Source: Neocallimastix lanati (nom. inval.)
Lineage: Eukaryota; Neocallimastigomycota; Neocallimastigomycetes; Neocallimastigales; Neocallimastigaceae
Assembly (NCBI GenBank): GCA_016946835.1
Contig: JACVTC010000023.1
Coordinates: 1,425,001 to 1,489,000, forward strand
Length of the DNA stretch: 64,000 bases
Reading direction: 5' to 3'
Made by a program: the position numbers and the translations under genes. The notes beneath the pieces were generated by a model, which worked only from the letters and a program-made list of their open reading frames with translations, ran no database searches and was not told the DNA's origin. Each line of letters opens with the position of its first letter. The stretch's first letter is position 1. Positions 47,244-63,835 of the stretch are shown one piece after another.

Positions 47244-48841
47244 CAGGGAAGAGAATACACTTCCAAAACTTTATTAAATTTTATTTTAAAAAATACATGT
47301 AGGTGAAAAGTACATTAGAAATTAAAAATAAAAAATTAAAAAATAAAAAAATAAAAAAGCTCGAAAATACTATGTATTTCGGCAAGTTGTACTATGCAGG
47401 AATTTTTCCCTTCCTAACAAATAAAAAAGAAATAAAACCTAGAAGTAACATCTTTAAAATAGATAGTGTGGTGTCCACTAAACTCTCCCCGGATTCATCA
47501 TTTATTGAACTACTAGGGCAAGATTCATCCTTCGTAGAAATAGATGACGATCCTGTATTATCATTATGCCTTATCAGTACGACGTCGACGCTCTTGGATA
47601 AGTTTGGTATTTTGCAATACCTATCAAATAATAGCTCAAACGAACTACTTATGATAGGTATTGCACTTGTTAAGAATTCCGCCAAGCCCACAATTTTTGG
47701 AACAGGTGACTCAGATGAACCTTTGAAAAGTAGTTCATTCAATTGTCTCTGTTCCCCACTATCGAAATGTAGCTCATTTAAAACTAAAGTTCCACCAAGA
47801 AGGAACAAGTATATATAATGATTGATATAATCTTCAAAATTAGAAATAGAGTCATAGGAAGAAAGAGGATTAAACGCTCTAATCTTCCTAAGGAATAAAA
47901 CATAGAGATCATCGATGAAATTTAAAGAATTCCATCTAAAAGATGCAAGAGCATCGCATTTAAAAATCCAATGTTCAAAAGATTGTTTATCTTCGCCACA
48001 ACAGGGGCAAGACTTGGGACAATCTTCTGAAACTCTACCCATTCTAATAGCAATAGTAGTATTGTATTTATAACCACAGCGTAAACGTATAATCCACGAA
48101 AACCCTAAGTTGAATTGGGGATATTTTAAACTAAGCATAATTATAGCTTTATTGTTTGAGAACTTATTACAATCGTAATTTTGACCTTTAATACTTTGAA
48201 ATTTGGAAACTGATTTCCAGTAACGTTCTAAAATATCGTCATATTTTTCACATTTATATTTTTTGATTTTTTTTTTATACAGTGTTCTTGATTCTTTAGT
48301 CCAGGAATAATGATGCATTTTGGGAATAGATTTAATAAGATCCTTTATAATACAGTTTGATTTACTCCATTTTGCAAAAGATTTAATCTGTAAGGCTGCG
48401 CAGACACCAGCAATAGGAGGAATGCTAATATCTTGAGATAAAGCATAAGTACTCATAGTAGAATTATGTCTAATATAGTCATTGTCTTCTGAACTTGTTT
48501 TACCATTTTTAGAGAATGAGCCGATACACCAAAATAGACCAGTATTAATTAATGTTTGAATTCTGGCCGTTCTAGATTTGTTTGAACCAAGTAAAGGAGA
48601 ATAATAAATTACTTTACTAATAACAAAGGATTGAAGAACTTTTTTCTTGTATGCAATAGGGATAAGTTTATTTGAGAAGAAATGTGTAAATGAAAGAAGG
48701 GATTTTCTAACTTTAAAATGCATGTGAGATATAATGTGTTCTAGTAAGAGATCATCAGAAAAAGGAATACCAAGATAAATATAACTAGAAACTTTAGGAA
48801 TAGCATTCATTCCTAAATAGAAGGTTGGGTCACTATAGTTT

Positions 48842-48844
<3 letters not shown>
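47204..48844 (-). mobile_element. LINE copy B, 3' portion (5'-truncated element split by element C)
   Basis: The tail is the T run 47204-47240 on the plus strand. The minus strand then has TGTATTCTCTTCCCTGTCT upstream of the tail and an open frame of about 472 residues (48810-47392). It contains SSYIYLGIPFSDDLLLE (thumb), YYSPLLGSNKSRTARIQTL, WTKESRTLYKKK, the zinc finger SEDCPKSCPCCG...HWIFKC and a C-terminal extension with KSVDVVLIRH. The frame continues upstream as NYSDPTFYLGMN and is cut at 48844 by C. Its 5' remainder is at 54115-54177. B is 5'-truncated within the RT (about 1.7 kb in total) and its C-terminal frame is intact. Confidence 0.85.
48831..48844. repeat. Target-site duplication of element C, left copy
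   Basis: CACTATAGTTTGGA sits directly against the C tail (T run from 48845). An identical 14-mer is at 54115-54128, directly beyond C's 5' end. Removing C plus one copy restores the B reading frame (NYS|DPTF). Confidence 0.9.
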
Positions 48845-48882
<38 letters not shown>

Positions 48883-48987
48883 CTTAGAGAAAACTTTATT
48901 TAATTTATAATAATAATAAAATTACATGAAATTAAATGAAAAAATAACAAATAAAATACATGAAATAAAATATTATATATTATAAAA

Positions 48988-51900
48988 TTATAAAAGTGCG
49001 TTAGAAGCAATAGCCTCTAACTTTTCCCATTCCTCGATAATAACACCACGTCCATTATTGTGAGTAATAATTTCAGTATTAGTGTTATCAATCGAATCTG
49101 TATCTGGAGGTGAAAATCCATGCCTTATCATTTCGACGTCGACGCTCTTGGTAACGGTAGATTCAACGGAATACCATTTCATCATCAAACTAAAAGATCG
49201 ACAAATTAATGGTATTACGTTTGTTAGAAACTCCGCAATCCCCACAAAATACGGAACAGTTGACGAAGTTGAACTTTGTTTAAAAATATTGTCAACTAAT
49301 TGTCTTTGTTCCCCATCATTAACTTTAATTTTTGAATATATTGAACGCCCACCAAGAAGTGCACTCAACATATAATAATAAATATTATTATCATAATCCT
49401 TTTCTGAATCAAAAGAAACATCCAAGGATTTTTGTTCAATTATCAATGCAAACTTCAAAAAGAGATCATCTAGAAAAGGTAAAGATTTATTTCTGTAATT
49501 TTCCAATTCTTTACAGGCAAAGATCCAGTGAGAAAAGCTAGGTACACTAACACCACAACAAGGGCAACATTTAGGGCAATCTTCTGAGACGATTTTTCTT
49601 TTAATGGAAATACTAATGTCAAATTTAAAACCACACCTAATTCGAGAAATCCAAAAGAATCCTAATTGATACTTAGGATATTGAAATGTTAAGTTTCTGA
49701 TTTCTGAAATAAATCCAAAATCATTCTCCTTGTAAATAATTGCTTATTTAGCTTTTGAGGGTTTGAAGACATCTCTTTCCCAATAAAACTTTTTTATTTC
49801 ACTTGTTTTCTTACCATTTAATTTCTTATCCAAAGTCCTTGATTCTTTAGTTCATGAATAATGTGACATAGTAGGAATATTATTAGTGAGATGATTAATA
49901 ATACATGATGAGTTTTTCCATTTTCTAAAGCAACGTAATTGAGATATAGCACAGACAGCTGAAAGAGGAGGTATTCTCAATTCACGAGTAATATTATAGA
50001 GACTAACAGAAGAATTGCGAGATTTAAATCCGTAACTCCAATAAAGTCCTCTATTAATAATTTTTTGAGCTTTAGAACATCTGCTCTTAATTGAACCAAA
50101 GAGAGGAGCATAATATATAACAAGACTAAGAATAAACGAAATTAAAACATATTTCTTCAATGGGAGAGGAACAGATTTATTAATAAGAAATCGAAAGTAC
50201 AAATTTAACTTGACATTTAAATTACTGTTTAATTTGGATTGTATAGGTTTCAGTGATAAAGATTCATCAAAAGGAATACCAAGATAGGTATAGTTGTCAG
50301 TTTTAGGTAATTTTTTACTACCAATAAAGAAAGATGGATCTTCATAATTTATCGGTTTAACAAAGTTAATCGGTTTTACAACAGGAGTAGCACACTTATT
50401 AATTCCAAAAGTCATTTCATTTTTAATAGCCCATTCACGAACTTTATTCAAAATTTTCTTAAGAGCTTGTTTAGATGGAGCAACTAAAACAATATCATCC
50501 GCAAAAAGTCCACCACAACAATATTGAGAATCTAAATATACACCATACTTATCACAATTATCCAGTATATCATTAATGAACAAATTGAATAAAATAGGAG
50601 ATAGAGGGCATCCTTGTCTAACACCACGATTAATCGAAAATTCTTCTGAGAGATTACCATTAAAAAAAGCACGAGCTTTAGAGGATAGATAAAGATTCTT
50701 TAAAAACAGATGACATTTATCTCTAATTCCTAAGTTATATAATTTGGTCAAAATATTAAAGATAGGAACTGAATCAAAGGCTTTTTTAAGATCGAGAAAA
50801 GCAAGATAAGTAAAATTTCCTTTAAACTTTCTTCTTTGACATATCTCTCTAATTGAAATATACAAACTTATGCATTCTTCTTTATTTCTAAATCCAAATT
50901 GTTCAGGTCTAACAAATTTATGTTCAAGGGCATATTTAGCAATTCTATTAGTAACAATCTTTGAAATAATTTTTAAGCCAACATTAATAAGAGAAATACC
51001 ACGATAATTATTACAATCCGAAAGATCTCCTTTTTTTTTGGAATTGATATTATAGAAGCCGAATTCCACTCTTCAGGGAAATCACCATCCCAGATTTTGT
51101 TAAATAATGAAAGTAAACATTTAGCACACTTAGAGTAGTGATCATCTGAAGAATCATCTTGATTATCGGATAAATCAGATTTACTAAAGAAGGCTTTAAA
51201 AAATTCAATCGGAATACCATCGGGTCCAGGAGCTTTATTATTTTTCATTTCAAGCACAGTGTTTTGAATTTCTTCCATAGTAATAGAATCATTAATATCC
51301 CAAGTAAGATTATTATTAGGATTAGTTCCAAATAAACTTACCCAGTATTCATTATCCAAACTGTGTTGAGTAACATCAGAAGCTAGTTCACTGTAATGTT
51401 CAGCAAATCGATTTAATTGATCCGAATGAGAAAATAAAAAGTTACCCTGCTTGTCCTTTAAAACACTTGACGAAATAGAATTAGAGTACATAGGGTGAGA
51501 TAGCTTCTTTAATTTTAACCAAGCACTCCTAGCATTTTTATTACTAAAATCATTACATGCAGATTCTATTGACTGATGAAATTGTTTTGATTTAATAGAA
51601 AACTTAATTGACCTGACTTTACCACATATATTTTTATACTCACGAAGCAAATTTAAAAATTCATCAAGGTTTTCAAGATTAGAATCTAAAGAAAAATTTT
51701 TGATTTCATTAAATGCAACATGCTTTTCATGAGAAAGTTTCTTGATATAATAAGGGCAGTGGAAAGCTGATCCTTTAAGATCACAAGGAACTCTAGCATG
51801 AACTTTATCACCAACTTTATTAGCTGTTTCTATAAATTTATTGACCATTTCATTAGAACTTAATTCTTTATTATCATCAAATTCATTAAGAAGAATTGAG

Positions 51901-53115
51901 AAGTAGTTACTTGAGAATATTTCATTATGCTTTTCATTACACATGCGTTGGGACCACTTGAATCTTCTAGAAGGAGTAGGAGCACGAAAACCTTCTGAGT
52001 CATCTTTCTTACAGGAAAGGATAAGAGGGAAGTGGTCAGATATATCATTGAATGTACTACAAACAGATACCTTATTAATGTATTCCTTCATTTTACAATT
52101 AAATAAAACATGATCAATACAAGACGATCTACCATCCCGAGCCCATGTGAAATCGAGACCTGATAAGTATTTAGTGAACCACTGATAAGATGATTTATTA
52201 AGTAAACTATCTAATTGGGATTTAGACATATTAAAGTCACCTACAAGAATAGAAGGTGCATTAGTATGTTTCTTTATCCAATTAGAAATTTCTGAAAAGG
52301 CATTCTTTCTTTCTTCCTTATGAGTGACCGTAGGAACATAAATATTACCAATAGTGCATTTAATTCCCCAAAAAGAAGTAATGTTGACAGAAATGATATA
52401 CTTATATTCAAAGGGATCAGGAGAAAATGAACATGAACGATGTACACTTATACTAAGACCTCTCATACCGGGTATATTTGGATCAGCTTTACGTAAAAAT
52501 TGTATTATAGTGACAAAGAAATGGGTAATTATTTGAATGTACATTAAGGTATTGGCTATTACCGACCTCTTGCAAGCAAATACAGATGGGTTTAAAAATT
52601 TCATTAAAGTATCTAATACTATCACGTTTTTCATCATTCCATCCATTAATATTCCAACTGACACAAAGATTAAAGAACTGAGTAGACGGTGAATAAATAT
52701 TACTATAAAGAAAATCTTTAGCCATTGATTTAGTTTCAAAAGAAGAAAATTTGTTGTTAAATTTCTTAACTTCACTGAAAGTTCTGATTTTGTCGGTTTG
52801 GATCCAATTAATTTTATTGATTGGAAGGCAATGGGTAAGAAGAAATAAAATATTTAGGTAATAAGTGGGTTTATCATAGTTTATCCTTAAAATGAAGTAA
52901 TTTTCCATATTAGGTGTGTGTGTTTTTATAATTCCATGAACTATTTCATTGCAATTGGAAATACGTTTACTAAGAAATTCCCAAAGTTTACTAACAGACC
53001 ATGATTGAAGATCATGAATAAAGATAAGAATGAAATCTTTATTCTGAATATCGTATCTTCGAAGACCACGTCGCAAAACAGGTATAGTTGCTGAATTTGA
53101 AGAAGTATTATCCAT
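48988..53115 (-). pseudogene. LINE polyprotein ORF of element C (endonuclease-RT-zinc finger), lightly damaged
   Basis: It copies the element RNA into DNA at a nicked target. Chosen start MDNTSSN at 53115; stop 48988; about 1375 codons. Order: an N-terminal module of about 110 residues with RRM-like layout; an APE-type endonuclease with WNINGW, CLQEVG, GMRGLSI, GDFN, SSCIDHVLF and SDHFPLIL; a linker; RT with NNKAPGPDGIPIEFF, GNFTYLAFLDLKKAFDSV, GVRQGCPLSPILFNLFIN and FADDIVLV (active site FADD); thumb YTYLGIPF; zinc finger DCPKCCPCCG...HWIFAC; C-terminal extension with KSVDVEMIRH. Lesions: a one-base shift in a T run near 52505, one in an A run near 51035, and two nonsense codons (TGG to TGA at about 49850; TAA near 49745). 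Both frameshifts are in homopolymers, so sequencing error is possible there. Confidence 0.85.
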
Positions 53116-53968
53116 ATCAAGAAAGCCTAAAAAATAAAATAAAAGAAGAATAAAATAAAAATAATAAAAATAATAAAAAAATATAGATAAAAAAAATTTT
53201 TTTTTTTTTTTTTTATATATATATGTAATAAAATAAATTAAAAAATAAAAGAGAAAGTAAATTCTCTTTAAATAGTAAAAAAAAAAATATTGGTGTTGAA
53301 TATTTGAAAGCTTGAAATATAAAATTGTTCTTGATGATTGAATAGATTTTAGATTTTGTAAATAATTGATTTTATCCTGTATAACTGATATAATATTTAT
53401 AAATTTACTCAAGGGTTAGTAATTTATTGATACAAAATTACTTGTATATACTGTAAAAATGAATAATTGTTTCTTTTTATCTTTTGAATGATTGTAATTC
53501 TTTCAATTAATAAAGCACTTTAAGATGTTAAAAATTTTCTGTTGAATAATCATAAATTAGCTAAAAGTATATTTAAAAAGAAAAAATATTAGTAGAGAAA
53601 GACTATAAAAAAGATTCCCATCCGTTAAATAATGTCTTAAACACAAGCTTTGGAGTGAATCAATCTCCTACATTTCCATTTTACAATAGCTACATGAAAG
53701 TATAAATAATACTATAGAAAAATACATATACAAAATAATGCTAAAGTAAAAAATACAATAGATTCATTACAATGATAATATGTAGAAACTACATGATATT
53801 ATTAATTATACAACTCCAATGTTACTACATATCCAGTTTAAAACAATATAAAACATCAGGTTCACTTTCTACAGTCTTCCAGTATTCCAGTTTTCACTCT
53901 TCGTACTAGAAGCCACTTTAGAAAGGATAACCATCGATTATCATCAGAATCACAGAAAGCTGTAATTA

Positions 53969-54112
53969 GTACACCTGATATAGGTTATTCCTTTTCCATC
54001 AACCCTCCATGGACCTGGAAAAACAGTCCACATCATTGGGGTACACCTGATATAGGTTATTCCTTTTCCATCAACCCTCCATGGACCTGGAAAAACAGTC
54101 CACATCATTGGG
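53969..54112. repeat. Two exact 72-bp tandem units at the 5' end of element C
   Basis: Units 53969-54040 and 54041-54112 are identical and GC-richer than their surroundings. They form the first 144 bases of the element read on the minus strand. Tandem 5' units of this kind (monomers) carry the internal promoter in some LINEs, such as mouse L1. The promoter role here is inferred from position only. Both strands are open through the units, which may be incidental. Confidence 0.85.
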
Positions 54113-54114
54113 GA

Positions 54115-54177
54115 CACTATAGTTTGGAGGAGATTGGAAGTTCATTGGTTTTATAACCATAGTTGCACATTTTTCAA
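54115..54177 (-). mobile_element. LINE copy B, 5' remainder on the far side of element C
   Basis: The minus strand encodes EKCATMVIKPMNFQSPPNYS, homologous to KCATPVVKPINFVKPINY in element C. With one TSD copy removed it runs in frame into DPTFYLGMN at 48830. The first 14 bases (54115-54128) are the right TSD copy of C. At its right, 54178-54190 is the right TSD copy of B (TTACCAGCAAGAT). Confidence 0.85.
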
Positions 54178-54190
54178 TTACCAGCAAGAT

Positions 54191-54300
54191 AATCAATTAA
54201 CCAATGCCTTTATTCATTATGGTTTATTACTTTTACAACAGGAACAAAAATTAGGACACATTTGATCTATTATTTAGAGAATACGAGAATACTAAATGAC
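54191..54300 (-). mobile_element. LINE fragment D: zinc-finger region
   Basis: The minus strand encodes DQMCPNFCSCCKSNK, close to the zinc finger of copy A (DQMCPNLCPCCKSNK). It lies directly 5' of A's thumb region once B and C are removed, so A appears to be a 5'-truncated copy that entered the zinc-finger region of this older copy. No duplication flanking A could be recognised. Confidence 0.7.
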
Positions 54301-54308
54301 TATTTTTC

Positions 54309-54380
54309 TTTTTTTTTTTATATAGACATGGAAGAGAATATTAAAAAAGACTATTCCTAAATTTAATTATTATTTATTAA
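54309..54380 (-). mobile_element. LINE fragment E: 3' end only
   Basis: The minus strand reads AATATTCTCTTCCATGTCTATAT plus an A run (plus-strand T run near 54311-54319), the same terminal motif as copies A, B and C. Similarity fades within about 60 bases, so it is a very short, 5'-truncated or decayed copy. Confidence 0.6.
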
Positions 54381-54429
54381 ATCTATTTAATTTAATCATT
54401 TCTTTTTTTTTTTTTTTTTTAATTCTTTT

Positions 54430-54460
<31 letters not shown>

Positions 54461-54853
54461 GATTTCAAAAAAATAAAATAAATAAAAAAATATATATACT
54501 ATAAATAAAATTTTTACACTTTAAAAATAATTTTTTTTTATACACTTTAGTTTTTTCTTTTTTTTTTTTTTTTTATGTTTTGACTGTTTTTTTTATTTGT
54601 AATAATATATATATATAATATGATTAATGTGTAAGTAAAAAAAAAAATAAAATAATAAAATAAAATAAAATATATTAAAACCAGTTAATCATAAATTATA
54701 TAATAGATTCATATATAATTTGAATTTTAATAATAAAAAAGAATAATATGTAAATTATATATTTATATATACTTTCTTTTTTTTTTTTTTTTTTTTTTTT
54801 CATTTTCAAAATTCTTATATATATATATATATATTATTGATAATATAAAAATT

Positions 54854-54886
<33 letters not shown>

Positions 54887-54986
54887 CTTCTTTTTCTTTT
54901 TACATAATAATAGAAATTTAAATAAAAATTAATATACAAAATAAAAAATAATGAAAAAGAAAAGAAAAGAAAGAAAAAAAATAAAA

Positions 54987-55027
<41 letters not shown>

Positions 55028-56000
55028 ATATATAATTTCAATATAAATAAAAAGAAAAATACTATAATAATGAAAAAAAAATAGATAATATTAATGTGAA
55101 ATTTAAATATCAAAATAATAGAAAATTATTAAAAAAAATAATATAATATATATATTATATATATGAATTATAAAAAATTTTTCGAAAAAAAAAAAAAAAA
55201 TATATTAAAAAAATATTATATATGAAATAAATGAAAAAGAAAAGGATTTCTTCTCAAACAAAATTTATTTGCTTGAAAAAAAAATAAATATAATTTTCAA
55301 TTTCTTTTTTCATTTTTTTCATTTTTTTCATTTTTTTTTTTAAAAAAATCCTTTTTATAAAAATAATAGAAATTTTGAATTATTAATTAATTAAATTATT
55401 GATGGTATTGCTTTTTTTTTTTTTTTTTTTTCTTTTCTTTTTTCTACCATTTTTTAATTTTGACAAAAAAAAAAAAATGTAAATTAAAATTTTTTAAAAA
55501 AAAAATTATTAAAAATGTAACATAACAAATTATATATAAATCACCAGATATATAATTGTTATGAAAATAAAGATTGTATGATTGAATAAATAAATTAATA
55601 AATGATTAAACTAAAATAAAAAAAAAAAAAACTTGAAGAAAAAAAAAAGTGTGTGTGTGTATTGGGGTGTATTTTGGTATTTATAATGAAATGAATATGT
55701 TTTATGATATAATTTTTGTGTGTAGATGTGTGAATGTGTTTTTTTTTATTATATATATATTATAATTGACACCATTGTTCGAATATTGAAATTTTGATTA
55801 TTTATATTTACAAAGAAAGTGACAACTAATAATAATATATAACCTTTTCTTAAATTAATATTATCTTCCTTACTTTTTTTCTTTTTAAAAAAAAATAAAA
55901 TAATTATATATATTGTTTTTTTTTTTTTTTTTTTTTATTTTTTCTTTTTCTTTTTTTTTTTTTTTCTTTTTTCTTTTTTTTTTTTTTTTTTTTATTCTAT
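54381..56000. other. Low-complexity DNA downstream of the homeobox gene
   Basis: Only T and A homopolymers, AT dinucleotides and a short GT run (near 55652). No gene was seen. The poly-T/C tract just left of 56000 lies in the 3' untranslated region of the homeobox gene; no specific terminator or polyadenylation site can be singled out. Confidence 0.65.
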
Positions 56001-57593
56001 TTACTCAACACCTTCATCTTCTTTAATAGTTTCTAAACCTTTCTGTTTGGTTAAATTTTCATCTAATGTAAGTGGTAAATTATTTACTGATGTAAATAAT
56101 TCTGGTGGACATGAACTTCTTCTTGCTGGATTAAATCCAGTTGGATAAGATGGTAACCCTTGTAAAACACCAGCACCAGCTGCATTTAATTCTGGAACAA
56201 AATTTTGTATATTATTAGTATATGGATTACCTAAGGCTTGTTGATTAATACCATATGGATTATAGGCAAAAGGTTCATCTATTGATCTTATACCATTAAT
56301 AGCAGAAACATCTGGAATATAGTTTGGATAACTTGGGGAATATACATTGCCATTACTAGTAGTAGAATGTGGACTAGGTATATTATCGCCAAGTCCGGGA
56401 GAGGTCATATAATTAACAAAACCTCTTCCTCTATTTATTCCAGCACCTTCAATACCGGTATAGAAAATACGATCTGGATGTTTAGCAAGACTAGCAGAAA
56501 GTCCAGTTTGAGAAGTTTTTTCAGTACCAGATAAAGTTGGTGAAGAAGTAGTAGAATCATTGGATGGACCCATCGTTGATAAGGATTGACCCTTTTGAGT
56601 ATATAAAAAGGCACTAGGAGAATATTGGGCCTTTTGTCTTAAGAATTGAAGACTTTGTGGAGAATAACTACCACTAGCTGATTTTGGGCCTCCAATTAAT
56701 GAATAGGGTTGAGCTTGACTTGGTAATTGTGGATGTTGATGTAATCCTTGGAATGGAATGGTTTGGTTTAATGAATTTACTAAGGATTGTTGATGTGGGG
56801 ATACATACATACCTAAATTGTAAACATCTGGTAAAGATTTTGTTCTATATCTTCTGGGCATTCCTAATGGGGTTGCACCACCATAAAAATCAGGATGTAA
56901 TGGGGATGGACCAAAACCTTGCTTATCAAAGTAATAATCTGGAGTGGTTTCGGTATATGGTACCATACCTTGACTAGCTTCATCATCAACTTGGAAATAG
57001 GGGTTGTTAAGGTAAGAGAAATCCTTATTTTCCAACTTTAGTTTACTATCCATATCCAAAGCACTAACTTTTGGCTCTTCCTTTAATTCTTTAATATTAG
57101 ATGGTGAAGTAATATCAGATGGTGAGGAAACGGTTTTTTCAGTAGTCGTAGTAGCAAGACTTTCAGTAGTTTCTTTTTTAGTATTTACAGTTTCAGTGGT
57201 ATTTTCGGTAGTGGTATCATTTGGAGTACTACTGGAATTCTTTTCACTTTCAGATGAAGAACTAGCTGTAGAACCATTCTTCTTTGCCATCTTCAATTTT
57301 TGAGCCTTTGCCTTAGCTCTACGATTTTGGAACCATACTTGTACACCACGAACAGTCATCTTTAATTTTTCAGCTAAATCTCTACGAGTAGCTGCATTTG
57401 GCTTTGGATTTTCATTGAAAGCCTTTTCCAAAATACTAAATTGTCTCTTTGATGTACGACGTCTATGTTTTACTTGGAATGGATCATAGAATGTTGGAGC
57501 CCACATTGCTGAACCACTTGGATTTGGAAAAGTAGGATTAGTAAGAGCTCCATTGGCATTATCAAGAGTTGAAATATCGGCTGCTGATAACAT
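56001..57593 (-). CDS. Homeodomain transcription factor, single exon, 530 residues
   Basis: A DNA-binding regulator expected in the nucleus. It is intron-less, with start ATG at 57593 and stop at 56001. The homeodomain spans about residues 40-99: basic arm KHRRRTS, LEKAF (Leu55 and Phe59 as homeodomain positions 16 and 20), and recognition helix VQVWFQNRRAKAK, in which Trp87, Phe88, Asn90 and Arg92 correspond to W48, F49, N51 and R53. There is no three-residue TALE insertion, so it is a typical-length homeodomain. Position 8 is Thr and helix 1 carries NPKPN, as in fungal Phx1-like homeodomain proteins. The rest is Ser/Thr-rich, then Pro/Gln/Tyr-rich and disordered-looking, as expected of activation regions, ending in an acidic tail (TIKEDEGVE). 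Composition is much less AT-driven than in the neighbouring genes. Targets cannot be inferred. Confidence 0.92.
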   Translation of the reverse strand: MLSAADISTLDNANGALTNPTFPNPSGSAMWAPTFYDPFQVKHRRRTSKRQFSILEKAFNENPKPNAATRRDLAEKLKMTVRGVQVWFQNRRAKAKAQKLKMAKKNGSTASSSSESEKNSSSTPNDTTTENTTETVNTKKETTESLATTTTEKTVSSPSDITSPSNIKELKEEPKVSALDMDSKLKLENKDFSYLNNPYFQVDDEASQGMVPYTETTPDYYFDKQGFGPSPLHPDFYGGATPLGMPRRYRTKSLPDVYNLGMYVSPHQQSLVNSLNQTIPFQGLHQHPQLPSQAQPYSLIGGPKSASGSYSPQSLQFLRQKAQYSPSAFLYTQKGQSLSTMGPSNDSTTSSPTLSGTEKTSQTGLSASLAKHPDRIFYTGIEGAGINRGRGFVNYMTSPGLGDNIPSPHSTTSNGNVYSPSYPNYIPDVSAINGIRSIDEPFAYNPYGINQQALGNPYTNNIQNFVPELNAAGAGVLQGLPSYPTGFNPARRSSCPPELFTSVNNLPLTLDENLTKQKGLETIKEDEGVE

Positions 57594-63803
<6,210 letters not shown>

Positions 63804-63835
63804 TTAGTTAGCAGAACCATCTTTTCCATAGAAGT
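63804..63835 (-). CDS. Possible last exon of a gene entering from the right edge
   Basis: After an AG acceptor at 63837-63836 the minus strand reads (x)FYGKDGSAN and a stop codon. The composition (Gly, Asp, Ser, Ala using GGT/GCT/GAT codons) is unlike the surrounding A/T repeats and like a conserved protein C-terminus. The upstream sequence to the window edge looks like an intron. The identity of the protein cannot be told from nine residues, and it could be chance. Confidence 0.35.

Larger units (their letters stand above)
48845..54114 (-). mobile_element. LINE copy C: nearly full-length non-LTR retrotransposon, about 5.27 kb
   Basis: The element is bounded by 14-bp target-site duplications, with a 35-nt A tail at its 3' end (plus-strand T run 48845-48879). 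Its 5' end consists of two exact 72-bp tandem units (53969-54112), followed by about 850 bp without a clear long frame, and then one long ORF (53115-48988, described separately). The 3' end AAAGTTTTCTCTAAGTCT-An matches the end motif of copies A, B, E and G. It is the youngest copy here by nesting order (C in B, B in A) and by how few lesions it has. Domain order endonuclease, RT, zinc finger places it among APE-type non-LTR elements; the clade cannot be fixed by eye. Confidence 0.88.

Noticed and set aside
47303-47818. 171-residue plus-strand frame
   Set aside because: It is antisense to the well-conserved C-terminal region of LINE copy B.
53842-54155. Plus-strand open frame of about 100 residues with a 24-residue tandem repeat (contains SINPPWTWKNSPHHWG)
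   Set aside because: It arises because the 72-bp LINE unit length is divisible by three and is open on both strands. It crosses the C/B junction defined by the target-site duplication, so it is not a gene.
56684-56977. 97-residue plus-strand frame
   Set aside because: It lies wholly antisense to the homeodomain protein and has no recognisable features.
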